In this document: piece after piece, positions 1-7,037 of the stretch | Layout: each line of letters begins with the position of its first letter | Position numbering within the stretch: the first letter of the stretch is position 1 | Assembly: GCF_003149675.1 (NCBI RefSeq) | Contig: NZ_LWMS01000031.1 | Coordinates: 1 to 64,000, forward strand | DNA from: Methanosphaera cuniculi | Lineage (GTDB): Archaea; Methanobacteriota; Methanobacteria; Methanobacteriales; Methanobacteriaceae | Length of the DNA stretch: 64,000 nt | Direction: 5' to 3' | The notes under the pieces: model-generated | Database searches by the model: none | What the model saw: only the letters and a program-made list of their open reading frames with translations | Told to the model about the DNA's origin: nothing | Program-made: the position numbers and the translations under genes

Positions 1-9
1 TAGGGGTCC

Positions 10-42
10 GTCTCGTGGGCTCAGGGATGTGTATTAGAGACA
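10..42. other. Sequencing adapter remnant (Tn5/Nextera-like)
   Basis: Bases 10-42 match the Nextera read-2 transposase adapter at about 30 of 33 positions. The match begins with GTCTCGTGGGCTC and ends in a mosaic-end-like GATGTGTATTAGAGACA, where the standard has TATAAGAGACA. Genomic sequence starts right after it, at a TATA-like stretch upstream of the gene at 61. It is not biological sequence, and it shows that the left edge is a library or assembly end. The adapter was recognised from memory; an adapter search would confirm it. Confidence 0.85.
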
Positions 43-60
43 TATATAAATATTATTATA

Positions 61-474
61 ATGTTACGTGTAGAAATAGAACCAACAAAAATAATCCAAG
101 AACACCCGGTAATCATATCAAAAACAAAACACGAAAGAAAAGGAAAAACAAGAAAATCATACAAAAAATACACAGTTACATTCCCATACTGGTATATCGA
201 ACTATACAATACAGGAAAAGATATATACATATACAAACAAGAAAACAATTACTACATCACACCAACAGAACCAATAAGCCTACCAAAAGAAGAATACAAA
301 CATATCACAATACAACAAATAAAATCACCACTCACAACAAAAATAATTATACCTAAAAAACTAGTCATAAACATACAAAATTACAATACAATAAAATACA
401 TATTCATTCCAGACAAAACAGACCCTATAACAAACACGCATGGAACATTAAAATTCATTCCAATAAACAAATAA
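61..474 (+). CDS. Hypothetical protein, two-repeat paralogue family (copy A)
   Basis: A 137-residue soluble protein of unknown function with no signal peptide or membrane segment. It shares a layout with the proteins at 1153 and 1599: two similar halves, each a short pattern of the type V/I-x-x-P-x-x-L, then about ten residues, then an I-Y-x-Y or Y-I-F strand, then a D/G turn and a closing hydrophobic strand. Here the halves start near TVTFPYWYIEL (about residue 38) and IIIPKKLVINI (about residue 96). The layout recalls the swapped-hairpin AbrB/SpoVT fold, which binds DNA, but that is an inference from pattern only. The promoter is cut by the adapter; a TATA-like tatataaata lies just upstream. 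Codons are strongly A-ending, unlike the paralogues downstream. Confidence 0.7.
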   Translation: MLRVEIEPTKIIQEHPVIISKTKHERKGKTRKSYKKYTVTFPYWYIELYNTGKDIYIYKQENNYYITPTEPISLPKEEYKHITIQQIKSPLTTKIIIPKKLVINIQNYNTIKYIFIPDKTDPITNTHGTLKFIPINK

Positions 475-501
475 CAAAAAAAAGTAATGGAGTGAACACA
501 A

Positions 502-1098
502 TTGAAAAAAATAAAAGACCTCACACCAGAGGAACTAGAAAAAAGAAAAAAAACAAACAAAAAAATAATAATAGGATTCATCATAGCACTAATACTAATA
601 TTCCTATTAGTCATGTTCACAGGAAATACAAACACAACACCAAATAACAATACAAACACAAAAGCAATAATAACAGAAAAAAACATAACACTCCCAGCAC
701 AAACAAATGTAAATGAATCAATAGAATACAATTACACACAATACGGCTTAAATGACAAAAACCTAAATGATGGTTACATGTCACAAATAAACCTAAATGG
801 AAAAACATATTTACTACCTGAAAATACAACAAGTGGTCTATATAATTACAGTCAAAATTATCATAATATATACAATGAATACATGACAGCAGTAAAAACA
901 AATGACTTCAGTAATCTAGAAGAAACAACTGATGGAATACTTATAGACAAAACAATAACATTCGAATATGAAACAATAAATGGAAAAAATATAGTAACTA
1001 ATATCTATGATGAAAATGGAACAAAACTTAATGGAAGTACAATAAAATCAAATCAAACTGAAATAAGCATACTTGGTGGTGATTATTACACAGAGTAA
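502..1098 (+). CDS. Membrane-anchored hypothetical protein
   Basis: A 198-residue protein that begins at a TTG codon placed 6 bases after a GGAGTGA ribosome site at 489-495. Residues 1-20 are lysine-rich and charged. Residues about 22-40 (IIIGFIIALILIFLLVMF) form one membrane helix. The rest is a polar, Asn/Thr/Tyr-rich domain predicted to lie outside the cell, with many N-x-T/S sites. It has no cysteines and no recognisable enzyme motif. This is the layout of a type II anchored surface protein. It could serve in superinfection exclusion or host-surface modification if expressed in the infected cell, but nothing in the sequence shows that. It sits directly downstream of the gene at 61 and probably in the same transcript. 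Confidence 0.75.
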   Translation: MKKIKDLTPEELEKRKKTNKKIIIGFIIALILIFLLVMFTGNTNTTPNNNTNTKAIITEKNITLPAQTNVNESIEYNYTQYGLNDKNLNDGYMSQINLNGKTYLLPENTTSGLYNYSQNYHNIYNEYMTAVKTNDFSNLEETTDGILIDKTITFEYETINGKNIVTNIYDENGTKLNGSTIKSNQTEISILGGDYYTE

Positions 1099-1152
1099 TC
1101 ACTACTCTTGCACTGTTTTTATTGTAATTTAATATATATGGAGGTGTAATTT

Positions 1153-1575
1153 ATGAGTTATTTTTTTAAACGTAGTAATGATGATAAGAAGCTTGTTATT
1201 AATTATGAAAATCAGCTAACTAAACTTGGGCATAAATATACTACTGATGCTGGACAAAAAAGGGAGTATACTGATTTTAGTGTAATTTTTCCTAGCTCAT
1301 TGAGGAATTATCTTTGTCCTGATGGTAAGTCAGATATTTATTTTTATAAGGCAAATGATGATACAATTCATATTGTGGGAGTTAATCCGGGTTCAATGTA
1401 TGAGTATGAAAAGGTTAATGTTGTGGAGCGGAATCCTAATCAATTTGGTATTGTACTTCCAAAGCATTTGTATAATAATTTATCCAATTATCATAATTTC
1501 AGGTATATTTTTAACCCTGATGAGGTAGAGTTTGTTAGTGGTAAACAAGGGATTATTGTAGCGGAGCCATTTTAA
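1153..1575 (+). CDS. Hypothetical protein, two-repeat paralogue family (copy B)
   Basis: A 140-residue soluble protein, second member of the family described at 61. The two halves begin near FSVIFPSSLRNYL (about residue 43) and FGIVLPKHLYNNL (about residue 95), and each is followed by an aromatic strand (DIYFYK, FRYIFNPD). The protein ends in a G-x-I-x-V-x-x-P strand. The start is an ATG 7 bases after GGAGGTG at 1140-1146. Codon choice is T-rich, in sharp contrast to the A-rich genes on both sides, so this copy and the next may have a different history. DNA binding through an AbrB-like fold is a weak inference. Confidence 0.75.
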   Translation: MSYFFKRSNDDKKLVINYENQLTKLGHKYTTDAGQKREYTDFSVIFPSSLRNYLCPDGKSDIYFYKANDDTIHIVGVNPGSMYEYEKVNVVERNPNQFGIVLPKHLYNNLSNYHNFRYIFNPDEVEFVSGKQGIIVAEPF

Positions 1576-1598
1576 TTTATTATATGGAGGTAATAATT

Positions 1599-1988
1599 GT
1601 GAATATTATTGAGGATGAAAATAAAAATATAATTGTGGAGCAATCTGCAAAAATTGGTCATGAAACTAGAAAAGCAAAAAATAAAGCTGGAAAGGAAAAA
1701 GTTTATAAAATAAAAATTATTCGATTACCTGAATTGGTAAGAAGTTTTTTTAATGATTATGTTTATATTTATGATATGGATGGAACAAGTTATATAACTT
1801 CGGATGAACCTGCACCTATTATAAATTTTTGTAAAAGAAAAATTTTTTCTAAAGAGCCCAGAATTTCTTTGTCTGACAAAGTATTTCCTATTTCTGATGA
1901 TGATACAGAATTTGTTTTTCGCGTGAATATGAATAGATATGATTATGTGACGGGTAAAAGAGGGTTGGTAGAGGTTTGTGTTCGTTGA
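1599..1988 (+). CDS. Hypothetical protein, two-repeat paralogue family (copy C)
   Basis: A soluble protein of about 129 residues, third member of the two-repeat family. I choose the GTG at 1599, because GGAGGT at 1587-1592 is the ribosome site and an upstream in-frame ATG at 1584 overlaps that site. The halves are around IKIIRLPELVRSFF and RISLSDKVFPISDDD, with YVYIYD and EFVFRV strands and a C-terminal TGKRGLVEV that mirrors the SGKQGIIVAEP end of copy B. It lies 23 bases after copy B, with similar T-rich codons, so the two are probably co-transcribed. Confidence 0.75.
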   Translation: MNIIEDENKNIIVEQSAKIGHETRKAKNKAGKEKVYKIKIIRLPELVRSFFNDYVYIYDMDGTSYITSDEPAPIINFCKRKIFSKEPRISLSDKVFPISDDDTEFVFRVNMNRYDYVTGKRGLVEVCVR

Positions 1989-2010
1989 ATACTTTTTTTA
2001 TTACTCTCTT

Positions 2011-2070
2011 TTTTATTAGTAATTTTATAATAGAAACATTTAAATATTATAATCAATATACATAGTATCA
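2011..2070 (+). promoter_or_regulatory. Repeated archaeal promoter element, copy 1 (orphan)
   Basis: The stretch contains the core tataatagaaacatttaaat shared with the elements at 2132, 2759 and 3178. In it, GAAACA is BRE-like and TTTAAATA is the TATA box. No clear ORF follows. The next copy of the element begins about 60 bases downstream, after a T-run at 2110-2122. A transcript from here would be roughly 50 bases long, so this may drive a very small RNA or may be a leftover from a lost gene. Confidence 0.5.
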
Positions 2071-2131
2071 GTATAAGACCTCATACAAATATTATGGGAG
2101 GGTCAAGTATTTTTTATTTTTTATCCATATA

Positions 2132-2206
2132 TTTTTTAGTAAATATATAATAGAAACATTTAAATACTATAACTTATATACTATAATATAGAAAAACACA
2201 AAGAGG
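2132..2206 (+). promoter_or_regulatory. Repeated archaeal promoter element, copy 2
   Basis: A 75-base element upstream of the gene at 2216. It carries a TTTTTTAGTAAATATATAAT lead, a GAAACA BRE-like site, a TTTAAATA TATA box at about 2159-2166, a second AT block, and the leader GAAAAACACAAAGAGGT that ends in the ribosome site. It is nearly identical to the element at 2759-2835 through the whole length, which is far more conservation than a core promoter needs. Confidence 0.75.
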
Positions 2207-2215
2207 TTATTCAAA

Positions 2216-2728
2216 ATGACAAAAAAAATAAAAACAATACAAAACAAAAAACTAGAACAAAAAATAATAAATGAAATAAATAAAAAACATTCAAAACAAT
2301 ACACAACAGCTTCAAACTTCATGAAAAGAGCAGAACAAAAACACAGAGCAAACCCATACAACTATGCAATATGGGAAATTAGGTACAATGTAGATTATTT
2401 AACTGGTAAAATATCTACACTAAAAATAAGCATGAAAGGAGAACACCTAAGAACATATAATAATAAAGGTTACATAAACAATCCTAAATATATGGAGCTT
2501 ACAGCTCTTGAAATAAAAACAAAAGAATTAAAAAAAATGATATACAATCACAAAGAAGACGAAACATTAACAAGCATCTTATTTGATTGGAGTATAGAAA
2601 ATAAAAAAAATTATTTTAAATTCACCAAAGAAGAATATGTGAACAATAATATGGATGAGCTAAAAAATGAATTAAACAAAATTTATAATTTAGTTGAAAG
2701 TTATATTATTGCTAATTGTGGTGATTAA
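2216..2728 (+). CDS. Hypothetical protein of promoter-cassette array (1)
   Basis: A 170-residue, lysine-rich soluble protein of unknown function with no recognised domain. Residues 1-45 are basic and helical, the middle (about 55-85) looks like strands, and the C-terminus is helical and acidic. It has no signal peptide or membrane segment. It is the first of three small genes that each follow a copy of the same promoter/leader repeat and are separated by hairpin plus T-run ends. Short, lysine-rich, separately promoted early genes of this kind are often virus-host interaction factors, but that role is inferred from context only. Start: ATG 9 bases after GAGGT. Confidence 0.7.
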   Translation: MTKKIKTIQNKKLEQKIINEINKKHSKQYTTASNFMKRAEQKHRANPYNYAIWEIRYNVDYLTGKISTLKISMKGEHLRTYNNKGYINNPKYMELTALEIKTKELKKMIYNHKEDETLTSILFDWSIENKKNYFKFTKEEYVNNNMDELKNELNKIYNLVESYIIANCGD

Positions 2729-2729
2729 A

Positions 2730-2756
2730 GTAAAGTAAATTTTATTTTTACTTTAC
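2730..2756 (+). terminator. Hairpin plus T-run terminator in cassette spacer
   Basis: Perfect 10-base arms gtaaagtaaa and tttactttac (2730-2739, 2747-2756) with a 7-base loop lie directly after the stop of the gene at 2216 and before a T-run at 2759. A degenerate version follows the gene at 2843 (about 3151-3180). It fits a transcription end and forms part of the repeated spacer. Confidence 0.55.
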
Positions 2757-2758
2757 TA

Positions 2759-2835
2759 TTTTTTTAGTAAATATATAATAGAAACATTTAAATACTATAA
2801 TTTATATAATATTATATAGAAAAACACAAAGAGGT
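2759..2835 (+). promoter_or_regulatory. Repeated archaeal promoter element, copy 3
   Basis: Nearly identical to 2132-2206: T-run, TAGTAAATATATAATAGAAA, TTTAAATACTATAA, then the AGAAAAACACAAAGAGGT leader. It drives the gene at 2843. The TATA box is at about 2787-2795. Confidence 0.75.
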
Positions 2836-2842
2836 AAAAAAA

Positions 2843-3142
2843 ATGCTAAACAAAAAACAAATATTGGAAAATCCAAACCAAAACCAAATAGAGGAAATTC
2901 TAGCAGTCATAGAAAAAAACATAGAAACAATACAAAACCAAATAATAAAATTGGAACTATCAAATAAAGAACATACAAACCAATATATAATGCTCCAAGA
3001 ACAAGAGCTACTGAACAAACTAGAACTAAATAAGGTGTGGACAATATATGGCATAATAGAATCAGACTTTAAAGGAAATGAAAAAAGCATAAATCAAATT
3101 TATTCAGATGTACAAGAATTAATTTATAAATATTTGGTATAA
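2843..3142 (+). CDS. Hypothetical coiled-coil protein of promoter-cassette array (2)
   Basis: A 99-residue protein that is almost wholly helical and rich in Glu, Gln, Asn, Ile and Leu, with heptad-like spacing over about residues 15-65. That suggests a coiled-coil oligomer or adaptor. There is no enzyme motif, signal peptide or membrane helix. It is unrelated in sequence to the genes on either side, although its promoter, leader and ribosome site are copies of theirs. It starts at an ATG 7 bases after GAGGT. Confidence 0.65.
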   Translation: MLNKKQILENPNQNQIEEILAVIEKNIETIQNQIIKLELSNKEHTNQYIMLQEQELLNKLELNKVWTIYGIIESDFKGNEKSINQIYSDVQELIYKYLV

Positions 3143-3177
3143 TAAGATAGGGTAAATTTTATTTTTACTTTATTATT

Positions 3178-3252
3178 TTTTTAGTAAATTTATAATAGAA
3201 ACATTTATATACTAAAATAAATATAATATAATATAGACAATAAAAAAGAGGT
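3178..3252 (+). promoter_or_regulatory. Repeated archaeal promoter element, copy 4
   Basis: A diverged copy of the element. It keeps TTTTTTTAGTAAAT, TATAATAGAAACATTTATAT and a GAGGT ribosome site at 3248-3252 before the ATG at 3261. The leader between TATA box and ribosome site is less conserved than in copies 2 and 3. Confidence 0.65.
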
Positions 3253-3260
3253 AATTAAAA

Positions 3261-3623
3261 ATGAAAAATAAAAATCAAAAAAAAATAAAAGAAATAAGTC
3301 AAACAATACAAACAACACACAACCAAATAAAAATACCCCAAGTAAATACAAAACAACTACAAAAAGAACTACAAATAACAAAACAAAACCTACAACAAAA
3401 AATAATGACACTAAACCAACAAAGACACAATGAAACAACAGATACAAAAACAAAACTAAAAATATGTGATGAATACAAAAACACAAAAGAATACCTAAAA
3501 GAAATTACAATGGCATACAATGAAATACAATCAATCAACAAAAAACTTGACGAAATCACAACAAGTCTATTCAACACACATGAAGCAATACAAAAACTAA
3601 ATTTATACCAATATGTATTATGA
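3261..3623 (+). CDS. Hypothetical coiled-coil protein of promoter-cassette array (3)
   Basis: A 120-residue helical protein, very rich in Gln, Thr, Lys and Asn, with long coiled-coil-like stretches over about residues 5-60 and 80-115. No catalytic motif is visible. It is the third gene of the array with the shared promoter repeat. Codons are extremely A-rich. Function unknown; the coiled-coil call is from composition and spacing only. Confidence 0.65.
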   Translation: MKNKNQKKIKEISQTIQTTHNQIKIPQVNTKQLQKELQITKQNLQQKIMTLNQQRHNETTDTKTKLKICDEYKNTKEYLKEITMAYNEIQSINKKLDEITTSLFNTHEAIQKLNLYQYVL

Positions 3624-3711
3624 GAGAATTTATTTTTTTCTCTCATTAACATTTTTTGAATATGGATACAAAAAAATAAGGAATAAGAAAAATAAAATGG
3701 AAGTGAAAATA

Positions 3712-4446
3712 ATGGAAACAACAATAGAAGTAAAAAAAAGGAATAAATGCAACCAAATCTATGAATATTTTTCAGAACTAATTGGACGATACGAATTTGA
3801 TGCATATGACCAAAAAAATATAATGGACAAACTAGAAAACTTCACAAATGATGTAGCACCCCAAGTTCCAGAAAATGAAAGAATGGACAGCATAAAAGAA
3901 AACTATGACCTTGACAAAATTCTAGAAACAGCAGAATACTATTGGAGCGAAGAAAATACGTGGAAAGCAGGAAAAGACAATTCAAAATTCATGAAATATA
4001 CTGAATTCAAAGAGTATCTATGGGACAAAATAAATAAAATCCTTGATGGTATAATGCTACAACTTCAAGAAAAAGAAAAAACACTAACAACACCTTGCAA
4101 TGATGATACAAAACTCGTATGTATATCAAATGAAATATATTGTCTAGGAGGATATGTAGATAAAAGAACATATCGTGATTTCTACAATATATCTGCAAAA
4201 TTCGATAGGTACGATGTAAGAATATGTACTGAATATGAAGCAGATTATTTTGACAAAAAAATGCTTGATATGGATAAAGAAAAAATGTATGAATTAAACA
4301 AAGAAATATCTGCAGAAAATTGGAAAATAATAAAACATTACTTCACATACTATTATCCTTCGGGGAAATGGGTTGTACTTGAATGTGATGTTAACAGAGT
4401 GTCAGAAGTGTTAGGAATTGAAATCCATGAAAAACAAGAAAACTGA
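3712..4446 (+). CDS. Hypothetical protein
   Basis: A protein of about 244 residues. I choose the ATG at 3712 because GGAAGTGA at 3699-3706 gives good spacing; the open frame reaches back to 3613, but that part looks like spacer. The protein is acidic, rich in Tyr, Asp, Glu and Lys, and has no membrane segment. No family is recognised. It starts a two-gene unit with 4456 and is not preceded by the repeated promoter element. Confidence 0.65.
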   Translation: METTIEVKKRNKCNQIYEYFSELIGRYEFDAYDQKNIMDKLENFTNDVAPQVPENERMDSIKENYDLDKILETAEYYWSEENTWKAGKDNSKFMKYTEFKEYLWDKINKILDGIMLQLQEKEKTLTTPCNDDTKLVCISNEIYCLGGYVDKRTYRDFYNISAKFDRYDVRICTEYEADYFDKKMLDMDKEKMYELNKEISAENWKIIKHYFTYYYPSGKWVVLECDVNRVSEVLGIEIHEKQEN

Positions 4447-4455
4447 GAAAATAAA

Positions 4456-4785
4456 ATGATAGATATAAGAATATTCAACCATAATCATACTGAAGTAGTT
4501 GCATATGTACCTGCAACAGATAACCTCACATGTCATAATGAAGCTCCCTGTAATAATGAAGGGGGAAACATGGGACTTGTAAGAATAAAATATGGTGAAC
4601 AAAAAGGAAACCTAGCAATAATCTATTGGAATGAACTATGGGAAAGTAGTGCATTCGGAGAATTAATAACTGACAAAGATGCGTTTGACCTTTGTTTCGA
4701 CAAAAATAAAACACACCTGATAGAAGAATTAGGAATTAATCCTAATCGAGAGTATGAGGAACATGAAGTAGAGTGCTTATTTTAA
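4456..4785 (+). CDS. Hypothetical protein
   Basis: A 109-residue soluble protein that starts 9 bases after the previous stop, so the two are probably translated from one message. It has a CH(8)C-like spread of Cys/His near residues 26-34 (THCHNEAPC-like region) and one Cys near the C-terminus, but no clear zinc motif. No family is recognised. A terminator hairpin follows at 4796. Confidence 0.6.
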   Translation: MIDIRIFNHNHTEVVAYVPATDNLTCHNEAPCNNEGGNMGLVRIKYGEQKGNLAIIYWNELWESSAFGELITDKDAFDLCFDKNKTHLIEELGINPNREYEEHEVECLF

Positions 4786-4795
4786 CTCTACTCTT

Positions 4796-4820
4796 TTTAG
4801 GTCATTCTTTTTGACCTAAA
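4796..4820 (+). terminator. Hairpin terminator
   Basis: Perfect 9-base arms tttaggtca and tgacctaaa with a 7-base T-rich loop follow the stop of the gene at 4456. An additional gtagag/ctctac pairing (about 4767-4791) spans the stop codon. It lies just before the ERF gene, so it may separate the two transcripts. Confidence 0.5.
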
Positions 4821-4882
4821 ATTTAATATACTAGTAAAAATAAAAATAATAAATAAGAAAAAACAAAAGAGAGTGAAAAACA

Positions 4883-5596
4883 ATGAATATCAAAACAATG
4901 AAAAAAATAAATGATGGAAGAAGCTACTTTCAGCAACAAGATGTAAAAAAAAGTGGAAAAAATAAATACCAACATTTCAACTATTTTGAACTACAGGATA
5001 TAATACCCGTCAAAAATGAAATCTGTACAAAATTCAAAATAGCAGACTACTTCATATTTGACATAGAAAAACAAAATGCAAGACTTGAAATATATGACCT
5101 TGAACAAGATGACCATCAAGACCCTGTCACATTTCAAATACTTATCCCTGAACCACAAGAAATGAATTCAACAAAAAGAATGCAAGAAATAGGAGCACTT
5201 CAAACATATAGTCACCGATATCTACTCCTACAATTCCTAGATGTAACAGAATGTGATAGAATCGATGCAACAAACACTTCAAAAATCACTGGTGAAAACA
5301 AAACAAATAAGAAAGTTCAGAAATCAAAAACTAAAAAAGTTGAAAAAACAACATCTTCATCCGATGAACAAAACCAGGCACTTATCGGACTTGACAAAAA
5401 AACAGAAGATAAAGCAGAAACCGTACTAAACACAATCAAAGACACATTACCCGAAACATCAAAAATGTACGGAAAAATGTATTTAAGCATACTTGACCAT
5501 CCAAATTTCCAGAAAGAATACAACTATAGTGATAGTTCTATCAAAGATGCAAGAAAAATAGTAGTAGAAGGTATAGAAAAAGGAATTTACAAGTAG
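4883..5596 (+). CDS. ERF-family single-strand annealing recombinase
   Basis: A 237-residue protein. The signature is IGALQTYSHRYLLLQFLDV at about residues 102-120, which corresponds to the conserved G-A-x-x-T-Y-x-x-R-Y-x-L-x-x-x-L core of the ERF superfamily of phage annealing proteins. Known members coat single-stranded DNA and anneal complementary strands during viral replication and recombination. The N-terminal half (about 1-130) is the ERF domain. Residues about 135-170 form a charged Lys/Thr/Ser linker, and the C-terminal 70 residues are a small helical domain of unknown role. The start is an ATG after GAGAGTG. Together with the Hjc remnant at 7333 it suggests a recombination-dependent replication module. 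Confidence 0.8.
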   Translation: MNIKTMKKINDGRSYFQQQDVKKSGKNKYQHFNYFELQDIIPVKNEICTKFKIADYFIFDIEKQNARLEIYDLEQDDHQDPVTFQILIPEPQEMNSTKRMQEIGALQTYSHRYLLLQFLDVTECDRIDATNTSKITGENKTNKKVQKSKTKKVEKTTSSSDEQNQALIGLDKKTEDKAETVLNTIKDTLPETSKMYGKMYLSILDHPNFQKEYNYSDSSIKDARKIVVEGIEKGIYK

Positions 5597-5656
5597 ATTC
5601 CTTTTATTTCTATGATTATTATTCCGGGATTAGATTAAACAAATATTTATATAATT

Positions 5657-5815
5657 ATGGCTCATACTTTTACTGTCAAGGTATGAAAAAGGGTGGGAGC
5701 GAATAATAGGAAATCATAAGAAAAACCTAATGTTAAAGTTAAATCATACAATAAAAAGGGGAAGCTACCTGGGAATAAGCTAGATGCTGTATTAGAAAAA
5801 ATATTACCAAATTAA
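5657..5815 (+). pseudogene. Possible broken small ORF, or a small RNA
   Basis: One frame from the ATG at 5657 to the TAA at 5813 reads like a 52-residue basic protein (start MAHTFTVKV, end LDAVLEKILPN), but it is interrupted by TGA at 5684 and TAA at 5717. A strong BRE/TATA-like stretch (aaacaaatatttatata, about 5638-5653) sits so close that transcription would begin inside this frame, so a non-coding RNA is equally possible. The remainder of the gap from 5597 to 6008 is AT-rich with no other feature. Confidence 0.3.
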
Positions 5816-5975
5816 TCGTCATATAGGCATAAACGTTAAGATTTTTACTTTATTATTTTAAGTGTTGAAAAAAAATTAAATTAAAATTCCAGTTTTTTAA
5901 AGTTCTAAATTTTTATCAGGGAAAAAAATGAAAAAATAACTAGCTTAAAATTTAACTTCCCCTTCCTATTTTGTA

Positions 5976-5983
5976 TTTATATA
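5976..5983 (+). promoter_or_regulatory. TATA box of a probably leaderless gene
   Basis: TTTATATA lies about 30 bases upstream of the start at 6009, and no ribosome site is visible before that ATG. The spacing puts the transcript start at or next to the ATG, as in leaderless archaeal messages. Confidence 0.45.
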
Positions 5984-6008
5984 AAAAATAAAATCACTTA
6001 TTTTTTTC

Positions 6009-6296
6009 ATGATGGTAATGATTCAAAAAAAATACTCTCAAAAAAAATGTCGATGGTGTAATAATACATTCATACCAAAAGCACCACATCAACTATACTG
6101 TGATACTGAATGTAGTAGAAACGCAAAACGCAAGTATGGAAATGACAGAGTAAGAAAATATCGAAGAAAATATAAACATATCCTCACCCAAGAAATAGGA
6201 ACAGGAAATTTGTATGGACATAGACACCCAAACCTAGAAGTAGAATACAAAAAAATTGTAGCAGAATTCAGACGACTTCACCTCCAGCATAAATAA
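6009..6296 (+). CDS. Small zinc-binding protein
   Basis: A 95-residue basic protein. Residues about 14-35 carry C-x2-C, about 14 residues, then C-x3-C (CRWCNN ... YCDTEC), a treble-clef or zinc-ribbon-like site that binds one zinc. The middle (about 38-60) is very rich in Arg and Lys, which suits nucleic acid binding, and the C-terminus is helical. Similar small Cys4 proteins are common near phage packaging genes, some fused to HNH nucleases, but no HNH motif is visible here. The start could be any of ATG 6009, 6012 or 6021. Confidence 0.65.
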   Translation: MMVMIQKKYSQKKCRWCNNTFIPKAPHQLYCDTECSRNAKRKYGNDRVRKYRRKYKHILTQEIGTGNLYGHRHPNLEVEYKKIVAEFRRLHLQHK

Positions 6297-6390
6297 TATA
6301 TTTTACTTTTTTTTTTAAAAGCGTTACACTTATAGTAAGGAGAGGTAATTTTTTTTTTACATAATCTTTTTGTCTTATGGTTGAATTACT

Positions 6391-6519
6391 ATGAAAAAAA
6401 ATAGAAATAAAAATAAAATAAAAAAATTGCTAAGGGAATATCTGCCTCTCATATTTGGAGTACTAGGGCTTATTATATCATTTATTCATGAGCTACGAAT
6501 GGGAATCATTACATTATGA
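6391..6519 (+). CDS. Small single-pass membrane protein
   Basis: A 42-residue ORF. Residues 1-18 are Lys/Asn/Arg-rich and residues about 20-36 (LPLIFGVLGLIISFIH) form one membrane helix with a cytoplasmic basic N-terminus. Its TGA overlaps the ATG of the next gene (ATGA), which argues for real, coupled translation. Function unknown; a holin-like or membrane-regulator role is possible. Confidence 0.5.
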   Translation: MKKNRNKNKIKKLLREYLPLIFGVLGLIISFIHELRMGIITL

Positions 6520-6701
6520 CAAAAAAAAGGAAAAATAAAATAATAAAAATGTGTCCTGAATGTCATAGCACAAAATTCCAAAAAGATATCAGACACCAAG
6601 AAACATACTGCACAAAATGTGGATTAGTTATCCTAGCTCCACTAACAAGTGGAATAATATATCCTGGATATATGTATGTAGATATCACAAAAAAAATATA
6701 A
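6516..6701 (+). CDS. TFB-like zinc ribbon miniprotein
   Basis: A 61-residue protein with C-P-E-C (about residue 13) and C-T-K-C-G-L-V-I (about residue 33). This is the zinc ribbon typical of the N-terminus of archaeal TFB and eukaryotic TFIIB. The cyclin-like core domains of TFB are absent. In TFB this ribbon contacts RNA polymerase, so a stand-alone viral ribbon could compete with host TFB; that is inference. It may equally be a generic zinc ribbon. The start overlaps the preceding stop. Confidence 0.6.
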   Translation: MTKKRKNKIIKMCPECHSTKFQKDIRHQETYCTKCGLVILAPLTSGIIYPGYMYVDITKKI

Positions 6702-6854
6702 TTGTTGTAGATTCATGGATACATAAAACAAGAAAAGAATTGAATCAGTACAAAATGAACAAAAAATAAATAATCTCTTTTTTTAAAATGAATAATCTAC
6801 ACAAAAAAATAATCATTAAAAACACATAAAAAAGAAAAGAAGGTAAAAAAAATC

Positions 6855-7037
6855 ATGGAAATTAAAGAACTGGATATCACAAAAATAGTAATTATCGTAT
6901 TTGTAGGAATAGCATCAGTATTATCAATATATTTGAACGTTTCAGATATACCTGCATTATGCCTAGGAGGTCTAATAGGGTACTTATCTAAGGATATACC
7001 TGTAACGGATTTAGGAATTGATGAATATGGTAAATAA
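6855..7037 (+). CDS. Small two-helix membrane protein (holin-like)
   Basis: A 60-residue protein. Residues about 11-27 (IVIIVFVGIASVLSIYL) and about 31-46 form two hydrophobic segments, followed by a short acidic tail. AAGGT (6840-6844) is the ribosome site. It overlaps the next gene, a coiled-coil plus C-terminal membrane helix protein of XhlA type. A small two-helix protein next to an XhlA-like protein is a familiar lysis arrangement in phages, so a holin role is plausible but unproven, and it sits far from the lysins here. Confidence 0.55.
   Translation: MEIKELDITKIVIIVFVGIASVLSIYLNVSDIPALCLGGLIGYLSKDIPVTDLGIDEYGK

Noticed and set aside
381-901. Open frames on the minus strand opposite the gene at 502
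   Set aside because: They are Phe/Leu/Val-rich mirror images of A-rich codons, without ribosome sites or domains. The same holds for antisense frames at 3205-3805 and across both tail modules.
2011-3252. CRISPR array
   Set aside because: Repeats are about 75 bases and spaced by whole genes of 300-520 bases; no short regular spacers.
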